From Maratus speciosus (lineage: Eukaryota > Arthropoda > Arachnida > Araneae > Salticidae): 64,000 nucleotides of DNA. Position 1 is the stretch's first letter. Each line of letters starts with the position of its first letter. Both the position numbers and the translations under genes were made by a program. Where the stretch lies: NCBI GenBank assembly GCA_963932465.1, contig OZ010792.1, positions 279,417,836-279,481,835 on the forward strand, in the 5' to 3' direction. Positions 44,357 through 57,171 of the stretch are shown piece after piece. The notes under the pieces were generated by a model that had not been told where the DNA came from, did no database searches, and saw only the letters and a program-made list of their open reading frames with translations.

Positions 44357-47300
44357 AGCGGGGGATTTCATATTTATTTGTATGTGTGTTAGGTAGTGGG
44401 TGGGTTTTGAACACTTCTGCAATGTGTTTAGAACTTTGTTCCCTGATATCTGGTTTGATAATTCAGGCAAACAGAAAACTACAATAAACTACCTAAATCA
44501 ATATAGATTAACATAGAAAGTAATAAAAATTTAAAATAAAACAATTCAGACAAGACAAACAGAAAACAATAATAAACTACTTAAATCAGCGATCGGCAAT
44601 CTTCCACCAGTGTTGCACTGAACTTATGTGAAAGAAATTGTTTTGTGTGACAAGCCTGTGCTATTAAATTTTATATATGCATAAAACAGATTATATTCAA
44701 ACTTATTAATCCTATTATCACCATAACGTTCTTAAGAATACAAGTTTTTGAAAAAATCATTAATTATAAAATATGCATTCTTACTGCTATTTATGTATAA
44801 CTATCAGCAGGGTTCATGAATTTGATAATTCAAGCAAATTCAATCAATTCAAAATAGTTTAAATAACAAAAACGATGTTGAAGAATTTTAAAAATATATA
44901 TATTAATCAAAACAACAAAAATCTGAGATGAAAAGATAATAAAAATAAAGATATATAAATTCAGACTATGTGGGACTAAAAATATGACCAAGTTTGGCAC
45001 ACATGCTGTAGGTTGTCAATCTTTGATTCAAACTAACACAGATTAACACAGAAAATAATAATAATTTAGAAACAAATAATTCAGACAAACAGAAAAAACA
45101 ACAATATTACAAACAGATAACTCAAACAAACTGAAACCAATAATAAACTACTTAGATTAAAACAGAAAATAACAGTAAGCTACTTTTTGAAAATTATCAG
45201 TTAGTAGGTGTTACAAGTTTTATAACATATAAATAATGATTAGTCTCAAAAGAAATCATGATACTCTTTTTATATGTAAGTTGATTAGCTGCATAAAATA
45301 CACTTCTCTTTTTCTTGTGAAAGAAACAAAATTAAAAATAATAAACAAGCTCATTTTTTAAAAAACAAAATTAAGTACAAGAATTGACTTATTTGAGATA
45401 CATAGAAGGAAATTAATAAAATTATTCACAAGTAATTTAATAAACAATATACTGTACATGAGTGCTGCCAAGAGGGCAGGGAAGAGTCATTGCCTCCCCC
45501 TGGATTTTGAAACTTAACTAAATTTTCTTTACCTCTGATGATTTTGAGAAAAAAAAAAGTATTATTCCAAGGGACTTAAAATAATTAAACACTAAGAGAA
45601 AAAAGAATTCAGAATTTTTCATCATAAGAGCTCTACTTCTCTGAACCTTCCATGAGAATTAAGTTTTAGCAAAATTTCTTTTTACATTCTACATTATTTT
45701 TTACTTCTTAGTACATTGCTTAAAAAATATCTACAATTGGGGATCAGAGGGGTGGGAGGACAGAGCTCTCCTTGACGAAAAAAAAAGATACATAATATCA
45801 CATTAATATTTCTGTATGGCTTTTTATGTTGAATGTTTAAAAATTGTCTTGCAAAGAAAATTATAACAAAAAATTCTTAGTTTTAGCCAATTTCATCTTT
45901 ATATTCTCCATTTTCCAGAACACAGGTTTAAGAAGTTGTCAAAAGTGATTGGTGCAGTTTTTAGTGCAGTTAAAAAAAAAAAAATCAAACCTATGCTGCT
46001 TACGATAGGCACATCTGTTTTCAAAATCTTGCGCCTGTTGGCACCCATGATACGGTTTTTTTTTATTATTATTATTTACAATGAAATTAAAGCACTTGCA
46101 CTTGCAATAGTATTCTTTCTCTTTAACATATTGTACATCAGCAATCGGCAATGTTGCCAATTTAATGATTTTTTTTATTCAAAATATCTACTGGAATTTT
46201 TCAGTAGGAATTTTGGTTTTATTTAACGACATAAACATGACAAGATTAAGTAAAGCAAAGATTACTACTTAAACATTCTAGTAGATATTTTGAATTTTAA
46301 AAAACATGCTAAATTAATGATAAGTATTCTAGTCATCAATTAACAATGACTGAGGTCATTTTCTCAGCTGGTGGTTTCACTCTCTCTCTTTCACTTATAT
46401 ATATATATTTATTCTATACAGCTGTACATATATTTTGGATTCATTAGATTATTGTATACATTTTTTATTATCTAATTCCATCGAAAAAAATACTTGGACA
46501 TCCTTGTAATTATTTAAGTTTTATTCAAATAAATAATTTATTTTTAAATTGTTTTAACTGAAAATTTCTATTTATGTAGGTTTTCATTTTAAATGGTTGG
46601 ACATATTTTTTAACTTGCTTGAAAAACTTTTACTACTATCACATTTTTTGTGCTAAAATTATTTATGTTCCATAAATTAATCAAAATCATTAATTTACTA
46701 TTTTTAATTAAAAAATTATAAATCACTTTAAATTTTTTTTTAAATTAATTTATTTATTTAAGATATTTTTACTTTAATGCCAGCTCAGGTTGTCCTGTTC
46801 AGTCCCTATTACTTGTTATTTTTCCAAGGTAAAGGCCTCTATAGCTAGGTACCCTGGTTTGTGTTATAAATATTTACAATCGCATTCATTCTATGGCTTA
46901 GAAACCAAAGGAAAGTTATGCATAATGAATAATTTTTTTAATATTATTTCCAACGCAGATTATTTAAAAGTTACAACTTTCATTTTTAGATAAATGTATA
47001 GCTGTTATTAGCTATGGAAGAACATGCTTTTTTTTCATAACTGAAGCATAAAAATATCTAAAAAATATATTTAGGAACTTGGAGATAATTGAAGTTACAT
47101 TCGGTAGTATAAATTGAGAGAATAAATTGATAAGTTCAAATAGTTTTATAAAAAAAGAAATTAGAAAGCAGGAAAAAATCTGATACTGCCATCAGTTTCG
47201 ATTAACATGATGCATTTTGATGCAAAAGTATCAAAATCATGCCTTAATCAAAAATTTAACCACATTTGTTCAATTGGGCTTGTCAAATAAACAGCAGAAA

Positions 47301-47775
47301 ACTCATAGTATTTTCTTAATTAAAGTACTAAGTCTTAGATTTTTTTTTTTAAATTAGAGGTTTGGGATATAACTCAGATTCTTTTAAAATAAATCTTAAT
47401 ACATGCAGATTAATATTTCATACATACAATTTTTAAAATAATATAAAATATTTAAAAATATATATTATTTTTAATATAATACTGTTTAATTAAAAAAAAA
47501 AGTTAGGAAAAGAAATTTTTTTGTAACAGAAATTAAACTGAATAAGTGAAAATTGTCACTAAAAATTTATCTGCAAAATGTCACAATTACCTAATGGTGG
47601 CACATGAAAAGTAAAAAAAATTAACTGAAGATAATTAAAACTTCCTAATTTTTAACCATGATTAAAACATAAAATATTTAGATGTGGAGCTATATATATG
47701 CTAAATTTATTAATTTATTGAATTAATTATAGTAATTGGAAATAGATGATGATTTGTAATTATATTATAGTTATA

Positions 47776-47799
47776 TATATGTGTGTGTGTGTGTGTGTG
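47776..47799. repeat. (TA)(TG)n microsatellite
   Basis: A short TATATA run passes into about ten TG units. Confidence 0.9.
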
Positions 47800-48876
47800 A
47801 AAGCTCTGAATAGAAATTTTATTTTTATTTTTGTACTTTATTCATTGAGACATTTAAATTATTTGAAATTTTTTTTTTGGAGAAACATTTCATTATTTGA
47901 TATCATTTCAAATTATTATTTGATATCAGTAGTTTAATGAATTAAACATTTATAAAAAATTTAGTAGATTAATAAAAGTAAGAGTATTTGATAGAAAATT
48001 AAATTCATTTAAAAATTAATATATGATTAAAGTATTATTTATTATTATTATAAATCAAAGGAATAGAATGTTTCAAATTAAATTTACAGTTTTTTAACAT
48101 CACAATTACATATATTTTACATTTTTTAAAAATGAGTATCTTGAAACATTTTTTCATAATATGATTATAAAATGCAATACAATACACTACTTTCAATGAA
48201 AAGAAAATAATATAACATTCTCATTTTAACAATCCAAATGGACTAGAACATATAACTGTTCCATTAAATAGTCTAAAAACAATATTAACATATAATTACA
48301 AACAGGAAACCTATTTTGTCAAGTAACAAAACTACAACTACTTTGATATACATTAAAAGTCTATAATGTAAATTCCACTTCATAAAAAATTTTATTTTAG
48401 TATCTTTGGCAATTATGTGCATTAGTGTACAATACCAAGTCTCCTGCTCAGAGAGAAATTTTTACATTAAATAATCTAAAGATCACAGGATATTATGTTA
48501 AATATTCACAGGAGGAGATATTAAAATACAGTGTTTCTCAACCACAATAAATAAAAGATAAATAAATAGATAAATAACAAGATAAATAACGAGAAATAAA
48601 ATATGATATTCTTAAAAAAACAAAAACAAAAAAATATGTTGATAGTTCATAAACACATCCAAGGTATTAAGTACATGAGCCGGAATATATGCATATCAAT
48701 AAATAAGTAGAAAAATATTGTATTTTCCAATATTTTTTAAAAACTGCTTTTTACAAAATAGTTGTCCAACTAAGAATTTTTTTATCAAGAGAAAGAGGGA
48801 GAAGAATGTGCAAGTATGCACTTTTAGTTAACTTATTAACTTTCACTGTTTATGTTTAGGCTAACAACAAACGTAA

Positions 48877-49058
48877 TATTTAAAAGTGAACATTAGCAGT
48901 ATTAATATTGCACCATTATTTGTTCTAAAATAATAAAAACTTAATAAATCTCTTTGGTGTATCTTTGGTGTATTTAAAAGTGAACATTAGCAGTATTAAT
49001 ATTGCACCATTATTTGTTCTAAAATAATAAAAACTTAATAAATCTCTTTGGTGTATCT
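48877..49058. repeat. 94-bp tandem duplication, two copies
   Basis: The unit starting TATTTAAAAGTGAACATTAG occurs at 48877 and 48971. The first 88 bases of both copies are identical. It is non-coding AT-rich DNA. Confidence 0.95.
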
Positions 49059-49975
49059 AAAATGTGTTTTGAAATAAATATAACATACAAAAAAGGTAAA
49101 AAAACGGTAAGTAGTTCAATAAAAATAATTTCTTAACCCCTTTTACCACAAATTGAGTTAGTTACCTTAGCACATGCTTCAATCTCAGATTTTTCTGGAA
49201 TTATAGACCATATATCCACTAAAGGACACATGTGGGGACACCTTTTACATAGCATGTATCCACTGTATCCACTAATGGATACATGGGAGCAAAGGCCTTA
49301 ATAATTAGGAAAGCATGCAACTCATTTCAAATTTAGTGTAATCTAATAATTAGATTACATTATACTTGTCCAAATTGTCACCCTTACACTATAATATCAA
49401 TGAGATTAATTTCTGCTATTACACATTTTAAAAGTGTTTATTATTATTTGTTATGCATTACATGACCTGCAGCGTGTTAATCATGAGATGAACATGCAAT
49501 GATATAAAAATCAGCACATAGACTTGCAGGTTATGAATCTATGCTGCTAACTGTGGTTTTTAATTTAAAATTTGTTCATTGGCTATCATTATGCAGAATT
49601 CATAATCAGACAATTAAATCTACCTATTGCTGTGAGGTTGACCAAAAAATAAAAGTAGAAGCTAAGCGATTTTTACTTTCAAGAAACAATTAAAATGTTA
49701 GTTAATAGTTCTTTCAAAACTAAGTTGCAATCTTTGAATACTTTGGAAGCTCTTGATCAAACAGGAGACATCCACAAGCTGATTTACTTAATCTACATCA
49801 GGGGTTTCTAACTAGTAGGATGTAATCCTCATTGAGCTCTATTCAAGAATTAATTATTTCAACAGTAAACAGCTTGTCTGAGAAATGAAAAATTTATAAA
49901 TGTAAATTTAAAAAGTTTCTTACAAATTCAACAATGTCCATTAACTCTTTGAAGAGAAGTGGTATATTACTTATA

Positions 49976-50851
49976 CAGTCGGACCTCTATTTAACGAACC
50001 TCTATTTTGCGAACTTTTACTTGGAAACAAGAACATTTTGCAAATTTCTTCGTAAAATAATCTCCAAATAGCAAAGTGTATTCTCTATTTAACAAACTTT
50101 TCCTTGGGATCTAAATTTTTTTTCTCCCTATTTCTTAAAATATTACTGGACATTTTGAACTTATTCTTTCTTTTAACTCGTTTTATGATGATCAAAGACC
50201 ATGAACAGGTCTTACCAGGCACCTAACTCACCGAGAGCAGTAAAATCGTTGTGATTCTTTGCTTTCCATCCAAGAAGAACAAACTTTCAATATGCCCTTT
50301 TAATCCTCAATGGAGCTGCCCCGTGTCCTTAAACTATAGTTTCCCGTTATCTCGATTGTTGATCATGATCAATCGTGTTGGTAATTTCGGCTCTTGTAGC
50401 TCGAAAATGTCAAAGCGAAAGCGCTTGAGCATCAAAGAAAAAAAAGTTATTCTTGATGAGGTGGGTAAAGGCATGAAAAAAAATAATACTGATTTAAAAT
50501 CTGGTATTCCTCCGAACAGCTTATCAACCATAATAAAAAAATCGTGATTTTAATGTAAAATTATTTTTTTAACTGAAAATACAATGTATTTCCAGACAAT
50601 GTTTTGTTTCATTCTTATTTCCCTTGCAGATTTCTTTTTGATGGGTAAAATAAGTAAAACAAATAGATACTATAATTTATAAAAAAAAGTGTGACTAATT
50701 ACTTTTTTAAATTATATTTAGTGTTTATGGACTTAAAATGTGTTTTAGGTAGTTTAAAGTATTTTAAAGGGTGACTCTCTATTTAACGAATTTTCCATAC
50801 AACGAACTTTTTTTCGGGATTTAGCGACTTCGTTAAATAGAGGTCCGACTG
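49976..50851 (+). mobile_element. Pogo/Tigger-type MITE carrying a transposase N-terminus
   Basis: The inverted ends CAGTCGGACCTCTATTTAAC and GTTAAATAGAGGTCCGACTG are perfect and flanked by TA (49974-49975 and 50852-50853). Subterminal 'tctatttaacgaa(c)' motifs repeat inside both ends (about 50080 and 50772). The element is 876 bp. It encodes only the DNA-binding start of a pogo transposase, so it is non-autonomous. Confidence 0.9.
50407..50547 (+). pseudogene. CENP-B-type HTH (pogo transposase N-terminal fragment)
   Basis: A frame from ATG at 50407 encodes MSKRKRLSIKEKKVILDEV, then G-K-G-M-K-K-N and S-G-I-P-P-N-S-L-S-T-I-I-K-K before a stop at 50545-50547. The K-R-K-x-L-S-x-x-E-K ... G-I-P-x-S-T-L-S-x-I-I pattern is the CENP-B/pogo N-terminal helix-turn-helix that binds element ends. 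About 46 residues remain of a protein usually near 500. The second HTH and the DDE domain are absent. The frame may also extend upstream to 50251 without homology. It is probably an internally deleted derivative. Confidence 0.75.
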
Positions 50852-50859
50852 TATCCCTT

Positions 50860-52115
50860 AATTTTAATCAAAATTTGTACTAAAATCTTTTAATACAATT
50901 TTTCTTTCATAATGTAAGTGAAAAAAAAATAATAAAGTGAATTTAAATAAAATTTGGTGATTCTGGTGAGTCATAAATTCTGGTGAGTTTTTAACATTGC
51001 AATACCAAAATTTCTTACCCCTATACATTTAAATAATGTACTCCTCTATTCATGCAAGCCTCATATTCATAGAAATTATTGCTACACCACAAATGATGCA
51101 GTGCAGCATGTAATTCATATGATAATCTATAGCCTGTGAAGATTTTGGATCATAGCTCAGATTAGGATGTTTCTAGTGGACTAATTTCAATTTAAAACAG
51201 CAATCCCAGTCTGTTCAGCCCTTGTGTGCACTGATAATCATAGCATTCCCAACCAGAAATCATAATCTTATATTCATGTATCGATTCAGAAAAATTAAAT
51301 AAAAAGAGTATAAAATAACAATCAGAATGCTTCAAGTTTGACTAAACTAGAAAATGGTCAAACCAAAATCACAAAATTTAACATAAAACCAATCCTTATA
51401 ATTGCTTTTAAGTATTTCAAAATACATTTGAAGATCAAATAAAAAGGTAAAGAGTCAACTTTATTAATAAACTAATTAAACAGACAACATTGATATGGGG
51501 GGGGAAAATCCTGACCAAGAAACAAATTTTATATCACAGTGGATAAACATTAAGAAATAAATAATACTAAAAGTACCAATAAAATAAGGTTGAGAAACAC
51601 TGAAGATAGACAACCACTTTTGAAAACAAAAATAAGCTCAGAAAACCATAAGAATACTATAAAACAACTAAAAGAACAATAAGAGCGAACTATGTACAAT
51701 AAAATTCGCTAGATAAGCTTAAACTGCATTAAGCACCACAATTCAATTTGATAACGGAATGTACTTAAAAACCAAAATTTATTTACAAATATTTGACAGA
51801 TCTTGATGAAATTTACTTACAGGCAACACATGACAAAAAATAAGTACACCAACTAATAAAATGAATTCACAGGAAGCAATGTTTAGATACTAATAGCATT
51901 TAAATATAGATTCTTGTAAAATCACATACAATTAATTACATCACAAATATTTCAATATATATATACATATATTATTTTTAAAGTTTCAAAGGTTTACAGC
52001 AAGTATATTATATTATTTAACTAAGCAGAATAATGAAATGCTTTATTCACAAATCTTTGGCAAATGAATATCTAAAATGTTAATGAAAATATTAAATAGT
52101 TACACGTATAAAACA
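50860..52115. other. AT-rich stretch without recognised feature
   Basis: No exon, transposon terminus or tandem repeat was noticed apart from short AT runs near 51,955-51,975. Confidence 0.5.
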
Positions 52116-52121
52116 TACATA

Positions 52122-53197
52122 CCAGGTATCCCAAAAAGGATGGACCCTTTTTAAAATTAAATAATTTGAAAATGGTTAATGATAAAAATGCCGCATTTGT
52201 AGCCTCTGTATTAGAAAATCAATAAATTTTTAACTATACAATTTCCAAAATAGTTTTAAATTTCACCAATCGGTTAAACTGTAAGTTATTTTCCAAAAGA
52301 ATTTGGAAAGTGAGTTCACAAGATTGCCATTTTTACGAGATTGTCATTCTTCTAAGAACATGTGCTGCCATTTTTTTTTCCCCCATTAGTGCAGTAAGTA
52401 AATGTTAATTTTTATTGTCTTGGTCAAATTTTGTGTAAAAGAATATTAAAGTTTGAGATATTGCAAGTTTGTTCAGATATTGCTTGTTTGCTGTACAAAA
52501 CTGATTTAGATTATTCAGTGGAACAGCAGTTATTCCTTGTGTTGTAAAAATCCTGCATCAATCATAGTGGTGTGGAAACAAGACAGGCTCTTTCGCGAAA
52601 GTTTAATGTGCTTAAAGGACCAACTAATAAAACAATAATAAAATTGTTTGCAAAATTTCAACAGACTGGAAACATCAACAAGGAGTTTGCTGGAAACGTA
52701 GAGCAACTGCACTATTGACAAAATCTGGATTTCCATGCAGGTAATTCGAGACCAGCCTTAATCATCAATTCAAAGCATTTCAGGTGTGTGTGGACAATCA
52801 AGATCATCAATGCATAGTATTATGCATAATGTCCTACATTTCTTTCTATACAAGATAAAGACTCTTCAACCTCTCACTGTTTATACCAGAAATAGAAGAG
52901 AGAGATTTGCGAACGACTTGCTTCAAAAGATTAATGCAGGCAAGCTTAACATAGGATCGATTTGGTTTAACACCAAAACAAATTTTTGCCTAAATGTCTT
53001 CGTAAATAAACAAAATTGACAAATTTGAGGAACTGAAAATCCCCATGTTTCTGTGTTTTCACCACTGCATCTGGAAAAAAATCACAATATGAACTGATAT
53101 GATATCCTCCAATGAAATCATTGGGGCCTTTTTCTTACGACAAACCATTTTCAAATGATTTAATTTTTAAAAGGATCCCTCCTTTTGGGACACCTAG
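52122..53197 (+). mobile_element. Mariner/IS630-like transposon relic related to the CCGGGTGTCC MITEs
   Basis: The ends CCAGGTATCCCAAAAAGGAT and 'tccttttgggacacctag' are inverted and flanked by TA (52120-52121, 53198-53199). They match the consensus of the MITE family at 8492, 24516, 27031 and others ((C)CxGGTGTCCCAAAA). The interior encodes a decayed transposase (see separate entry). At 1,076 bp it is close to the size of a short autonomous element of this type (about 1.2-1.4 kb), so some deletion is likely. Confidence 0.82.
52510..53085 (+). pseudogene. Decayed mariner/IS630-like transposase
   Basis: Broken frames give Y-S-V-E-Q-Q-L-F-L-V, then R-K-F-N-V-L-K-G-P-T-N-K-T-I-I-K-L and K-F-Q-Q-T-G-N-I (the N-terminal HTH region known as DUF4817 in related proteins). 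After a gap come SMHSIMHNVLHFFLYKIKTL and R-R-E-R-F-A-N-D, then W-F-N-T-K-T-N-F-C-L-N-V-F-V-N-K-Q-N, then W-G-T-E-N-P-H-V. In active relatives the last part reads W-F-S-D-E-A-H-F, and its Asp is catalytic. Here that position is Thr. Stops separate the segments, so the protein is inactive. Confidence 0.7.
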
Positions 53198-53199
53198 TA

Positions 53200-55325
53200 C
53201 ATACATGATCTTATTGTAAGTATGATTTGTTTATCATAGTTTTCAAAGCCGAACTGCAATTAACTTGAACAAAATTCACTGTATCTTTATGTTTTACACG
53301 ATTCACAAAAAATGACCAATTATCTTTTAGTTGGATAAAGTTCCAACCAAATTTTAACACTTTTGTTGTTTCTTTTACATAAAGTCTTATGTAGCAAATA
53401 TGGGATCACTATCATTCTTGCATATATTTGATGCATAAAAAATTAAAATATGTTAAAAGTCTGTCAACTTAAATAATTACTGTATGACTTATTTATTTAA
53501 TTTGTCTAATTAGAAAGTAGTGTAAGATTCTTTTTGTAATTGAGCAAATTATATATATCGATTAGAAAATCCCCTGAAGGATCTAACAGACAGTGTATGC
53601 AAACTAGTAAATTATAATTAACATTCAATATGGAAAAATACACCTCTAATTTAGGTTTGCAATTTGTTTAACTAACTAAATCACAAATATATGATTATAT
53701 TTTCATCTAAAAATTAAATCTACAAAAAGGATTCTGTATTTAAAGAATAGTAAAAACAAAATGCATTGATTTACTAAATATAATTTTGTAATTGATTACT
53801 TTCAGATTTATTTTTATAAAATCTCAACAAAATTCAATCCTCAAAGGAATAAAAAATAAAATATAAATAAAATCTTAACAAATAAAAAATAATTTTTTTC
53901 ATCATTTCTATTGATATGCTTGGTTTAAAATGTATCTGTTAGAAACATTGCTTCCCAATAAATAAATATGAAATGATATTGATGATATTTTTCGTCACAT
54001 ATAAGAGATCAAAATGTAATACTACTCTCAAATAATAAGATCAGTAAGCAAAATGATGATAATGCAAGGGAGTGTGCAACGTCTCTAACAACTTCATATA
54101 ATTTGGTTCTGGAAAAAAAGGAAAAAAAAGATATAATGGAAATGAGAACCACTAACTTAAAATATATAGAAATGCATTAACTTGAAAAAATTAAATACTA
54201 AAATTGACATAAAAAATTAATACATTGTCTCTACAACTGATTGAAGCAGCATTCTGGTGTTAATCTAGAAAATTATTTAATATGGCATGATACAAAAAGT
54301 CACTAAATTATTTGTACATGTTTACTTTCTTGACGACCATTTAAAGCAAACAAAATCTGTCACCAAACAATGTGATTTAATACCAATAATAGATAGGTGT
54401 GACATTGGTTGAAATTTCTACCATTGGTTAGGCGTGAAAAATAAATTTACTATTTTAAACAGATTTTCAGTGACATAAAAATTACAAAACATAGCCATAG
54501 AGATTTAACCTACTATAATTCAAGATGTACTGCTATCATGCGAAAATGAAAAACTTAGATTCTTAGGCACATTAAAATATGCAAATTTCATGAATTCATG
54601 TACGAAACTCACTTACTGAATGCATCAATACGATTCATGTTTTTGATGAGAAAATTTTTTTATAAACTTGACAACTTTAAATATAAAAGACATTTGCTAT
54701 TATATATTTCTTTCGATATACCTGGATGTAAAATTTCATAAAATTTTGTACTAAGCTAGTTATATATATGTAAGAAGATATTTTAATCTTGAAAATTTTA
54801 AAAATGTTATTTACAATTTTTTATTGCGTACCTTTGTATCAGTCTAAGCAGGATTGATCTCTGATCATATGACATTTTTTGACAAGGGTTGGATTTTAAA
54901 TCTTCAGGCTCAGGCTTATGAAAAAAAAAGCTTATTTCAAAGGGGATGGAGGGGTGGTAGACAATTTCAAATTTGAAAGCTCTGCATTATAGTTCTGATA
55001 TGTGCTTTTTAAATGATTATACAAACTTACATATTTCATCTTGCACTATTTATTTCACATGCCCTCTGTATGAATATGATGACAAATACTGATCATGTAT
55101 CTAAAACTCTGGGTAATAGGGCTGGATTATTTATCAATATATCATCAAATATTGATATATTTTAACTATCACAATAACAATATTGGAGTTCTGACTCTAG
55201 GAATATATCCCAATACCGATACCTAGGCTTTTACTCTACCCATACATCCCAAGAACTTTTTTTTTTTAATCGACCGCGACTTCAAACACCGAAAAAAAGC
55301 ACCGAATATTCAGAACCATTAAAGC
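53200..55325. other. AT-rich stretch without recognised feature
   Basis: No gene is supported. Around 55,130-55,200 AT-rich inverted words ('tatcaatatatcatcaaatattgatata') occur but give no bounded element. Confidence 0.45.
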
Positions 55326-55329
55326 AATA

Positions 55330-55565
55330 TCCTCTACTTTCAATCATTTCCTTAGCGCCATCCTTTCCCCGCATCTTTCAAAGCACAGTTTCCCCTTCCA
55401 GTGATTATCTGTCTTTCGTTAATACTAACTATTCCAATATATCCCCAATTACATCCTCTATGTTCAATCGTTTCCTTAGCGCTATCCATTCCCCACTTCT
55501 TTCAAAGCCACAGTATCCCCCTCCAATGATTATCTCTCTTTTGTTAATACTAACTATTCCAATAT
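55330..55565. repeat. ~124-bp tandem duplication, two diverged copies
   Basis: 'tcctctactttcaatc...ttccttagcgccatcc' at 55330 recurs as 'tcctctatgttcaatc...ttccttagcgctatcc' at 55454. Both end in 'ttaatactaactattccaat'. Identity is high but not perfect, so the duplication is older than that at 48877. Confidence 0.88.
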
Positions 55566-56287
55566 ATCACCAATACATTCTCTACGTACTTATGTTTCAA
55601 CCGCAAATTTCCTTCTCCGTAATGTTTCAATCGTTACTGAATAATGAATGCTTGTTATCATCCACGTTTTAATTCTGTTGCTGTTATTGGTCTACTAGAC
55701 ATATCAAGGTCTATCTAGATATGTCATGGCATTGATATATTCAATAACAAACACGAAAAAATAAAATACTTTGGACTACGTAGTATCACTTATTATACCT
55801 TAGCAGCTGAAAAGCTCTGCTGTAGAACAACCAATCAGAGGTCTGCTAATAATAAAGTTTTTCTTTCTGCTTTTCTTCATTACATTGGCGAAGCTTCTCT
55901 GTTCGTTTATTGGTTACTGAGCTTCCTAGCTAGAAACGTCTATGCTACGCTCAATGATAATTTGTTTTATCTTTTCTGTAGTATTATCGGTAAAATATAG
56001 GTTCTCAGGGTAAATTTATTATATCCTGTCTTGAAATTTTAGTTTAAAATGTTCATTAATATGTTTTTTAATGTTTAATTACATTTTTTAAATTTATACT
56101 AAAAAAAACGAAATTTTAATTAGTATAAAACTATTTTTAATTGTGATTTGAAGACTCATATTTCAAAAAAGGTTTCAATGTTCCATTCATGTAGTGAAAG
56201 ATATAAATACAGCGAAATTTGATTTATTAGCCCCCCGATATGCTATTACTTTCGAGCAACAATTAAAATTATTACAACAATTAACTA

Positions 56288-56322
56288 ATTACTTTTTAGG
56301 GATGGCGTCCCTAAAAAGTAAT
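56288..56322. repeat. Perfect 15-bp hairpin, 5-nt loop
   Basis: ATTACTTTTTAGGGA and TCCCTAAAAAGTAAT flank the loop TGGCG. The origin is unknown. It may be the core of a very short foldback repeat. Confidence 0.9.
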
Positions 56323-57156
56323 ACGTTACATTGGTCAACGTAAAACGAAGCATATGTTTCACAGTACGGTTAAGGGAACAGTTTACCTTTTCAACAACTT
56401 TGTTTATTTTTAAAAATTTTGTTCAAATGGTGAACTCACTGCATTCCAATGTTCAAATAACAGTGAATTTTGAAAAAAAAAATTTAACTGCATATTTAAT
56501 TATAAATTTAAAATAGTTAAAAAATGCATTTTTAAAAATCGCTACTACTCTTTTAAATATAGATATTTTTGCCCAATGTTTTATTTTAAGATTTTCAAAT
56601 GTGTATTACATAAGACTGCGCATGGATTTTTAGTTACATCTAATATTACATTTAATATAACATTTTTACTGATATACGTTAGTGAAAAATGATTAAATCT
56701 AACACATCTTCATATACCTTTATTTAAAAAAAAATAACAAAAAAAAACTGAAGTCTAATTCCATGAGTAGTTTTATCACATATATAATAAAGAATATACA
56801 CAAAAAAGTTTTAAATTTCTAACTCAAATATAGAAAATGCCTTAGCATTTTTGGAAGTAACTGGAAAGTGATAAAAATATGAACATTGAGTAAAAGACAT
56901 TTAAAGTTTTAATTAGTGTAATTGCACTGCAGTGTATTAAGAAAATTTACAATACCTCGCGATATTATTGCTGTGTGGGTAAAAATGAGGTGTTAAAATA
57001 TTCACAATTAAACAAGCTTTCATTTAACGTTTCAAAAAGAAAGTCGACTTTTTGACAAATTTTGAGGTAAACTGTCCCCTTAAATATTGATAATCTCTAC
57101 TGCAATTTTTTTTTATTCTAAGCGTCACACATTTTCAATTTTTACACCTTCGTATA

Positions 57157-57171
57157 GGGGGGGGGGGGGGG
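57157..57171. repeat. G15 homopolymer
   Basis: Fifteen consecutive G in AT-rich DNA. The length is likely variable. Confidence 0.9.

Larger units (their letters stand above)
42740..49970. other. Long AT-rich stretch without a supported gene
   Basis: There are no conserved exons or terminal-repeat elements that I can defend. Simple repeats are listed separately. Short runs of 'acagaaaataa'/'aaactactta' recur between 44,460 and 45,180 (phrases 'aaacagaaaacaataataaac', 'cagacaaacag') and look like a degenerate low-complexity duplication. Hydrophobic frames such as 45,936-46,226 are AT-driven. Confidence 0.45.

Noticed and set aside
45936..46226. Hydrophobic 96-codon ORF
   Set aside because: AT-rich codons (F, I, K, N, Y) explain the hydrophobicity. 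There is no conserved motif and no splice or start support.
55120..55760. Possible hAT element with AT-rich inverted words
   Set aside because: The candidate ends do not match each other and no 8-bp duplication was found.
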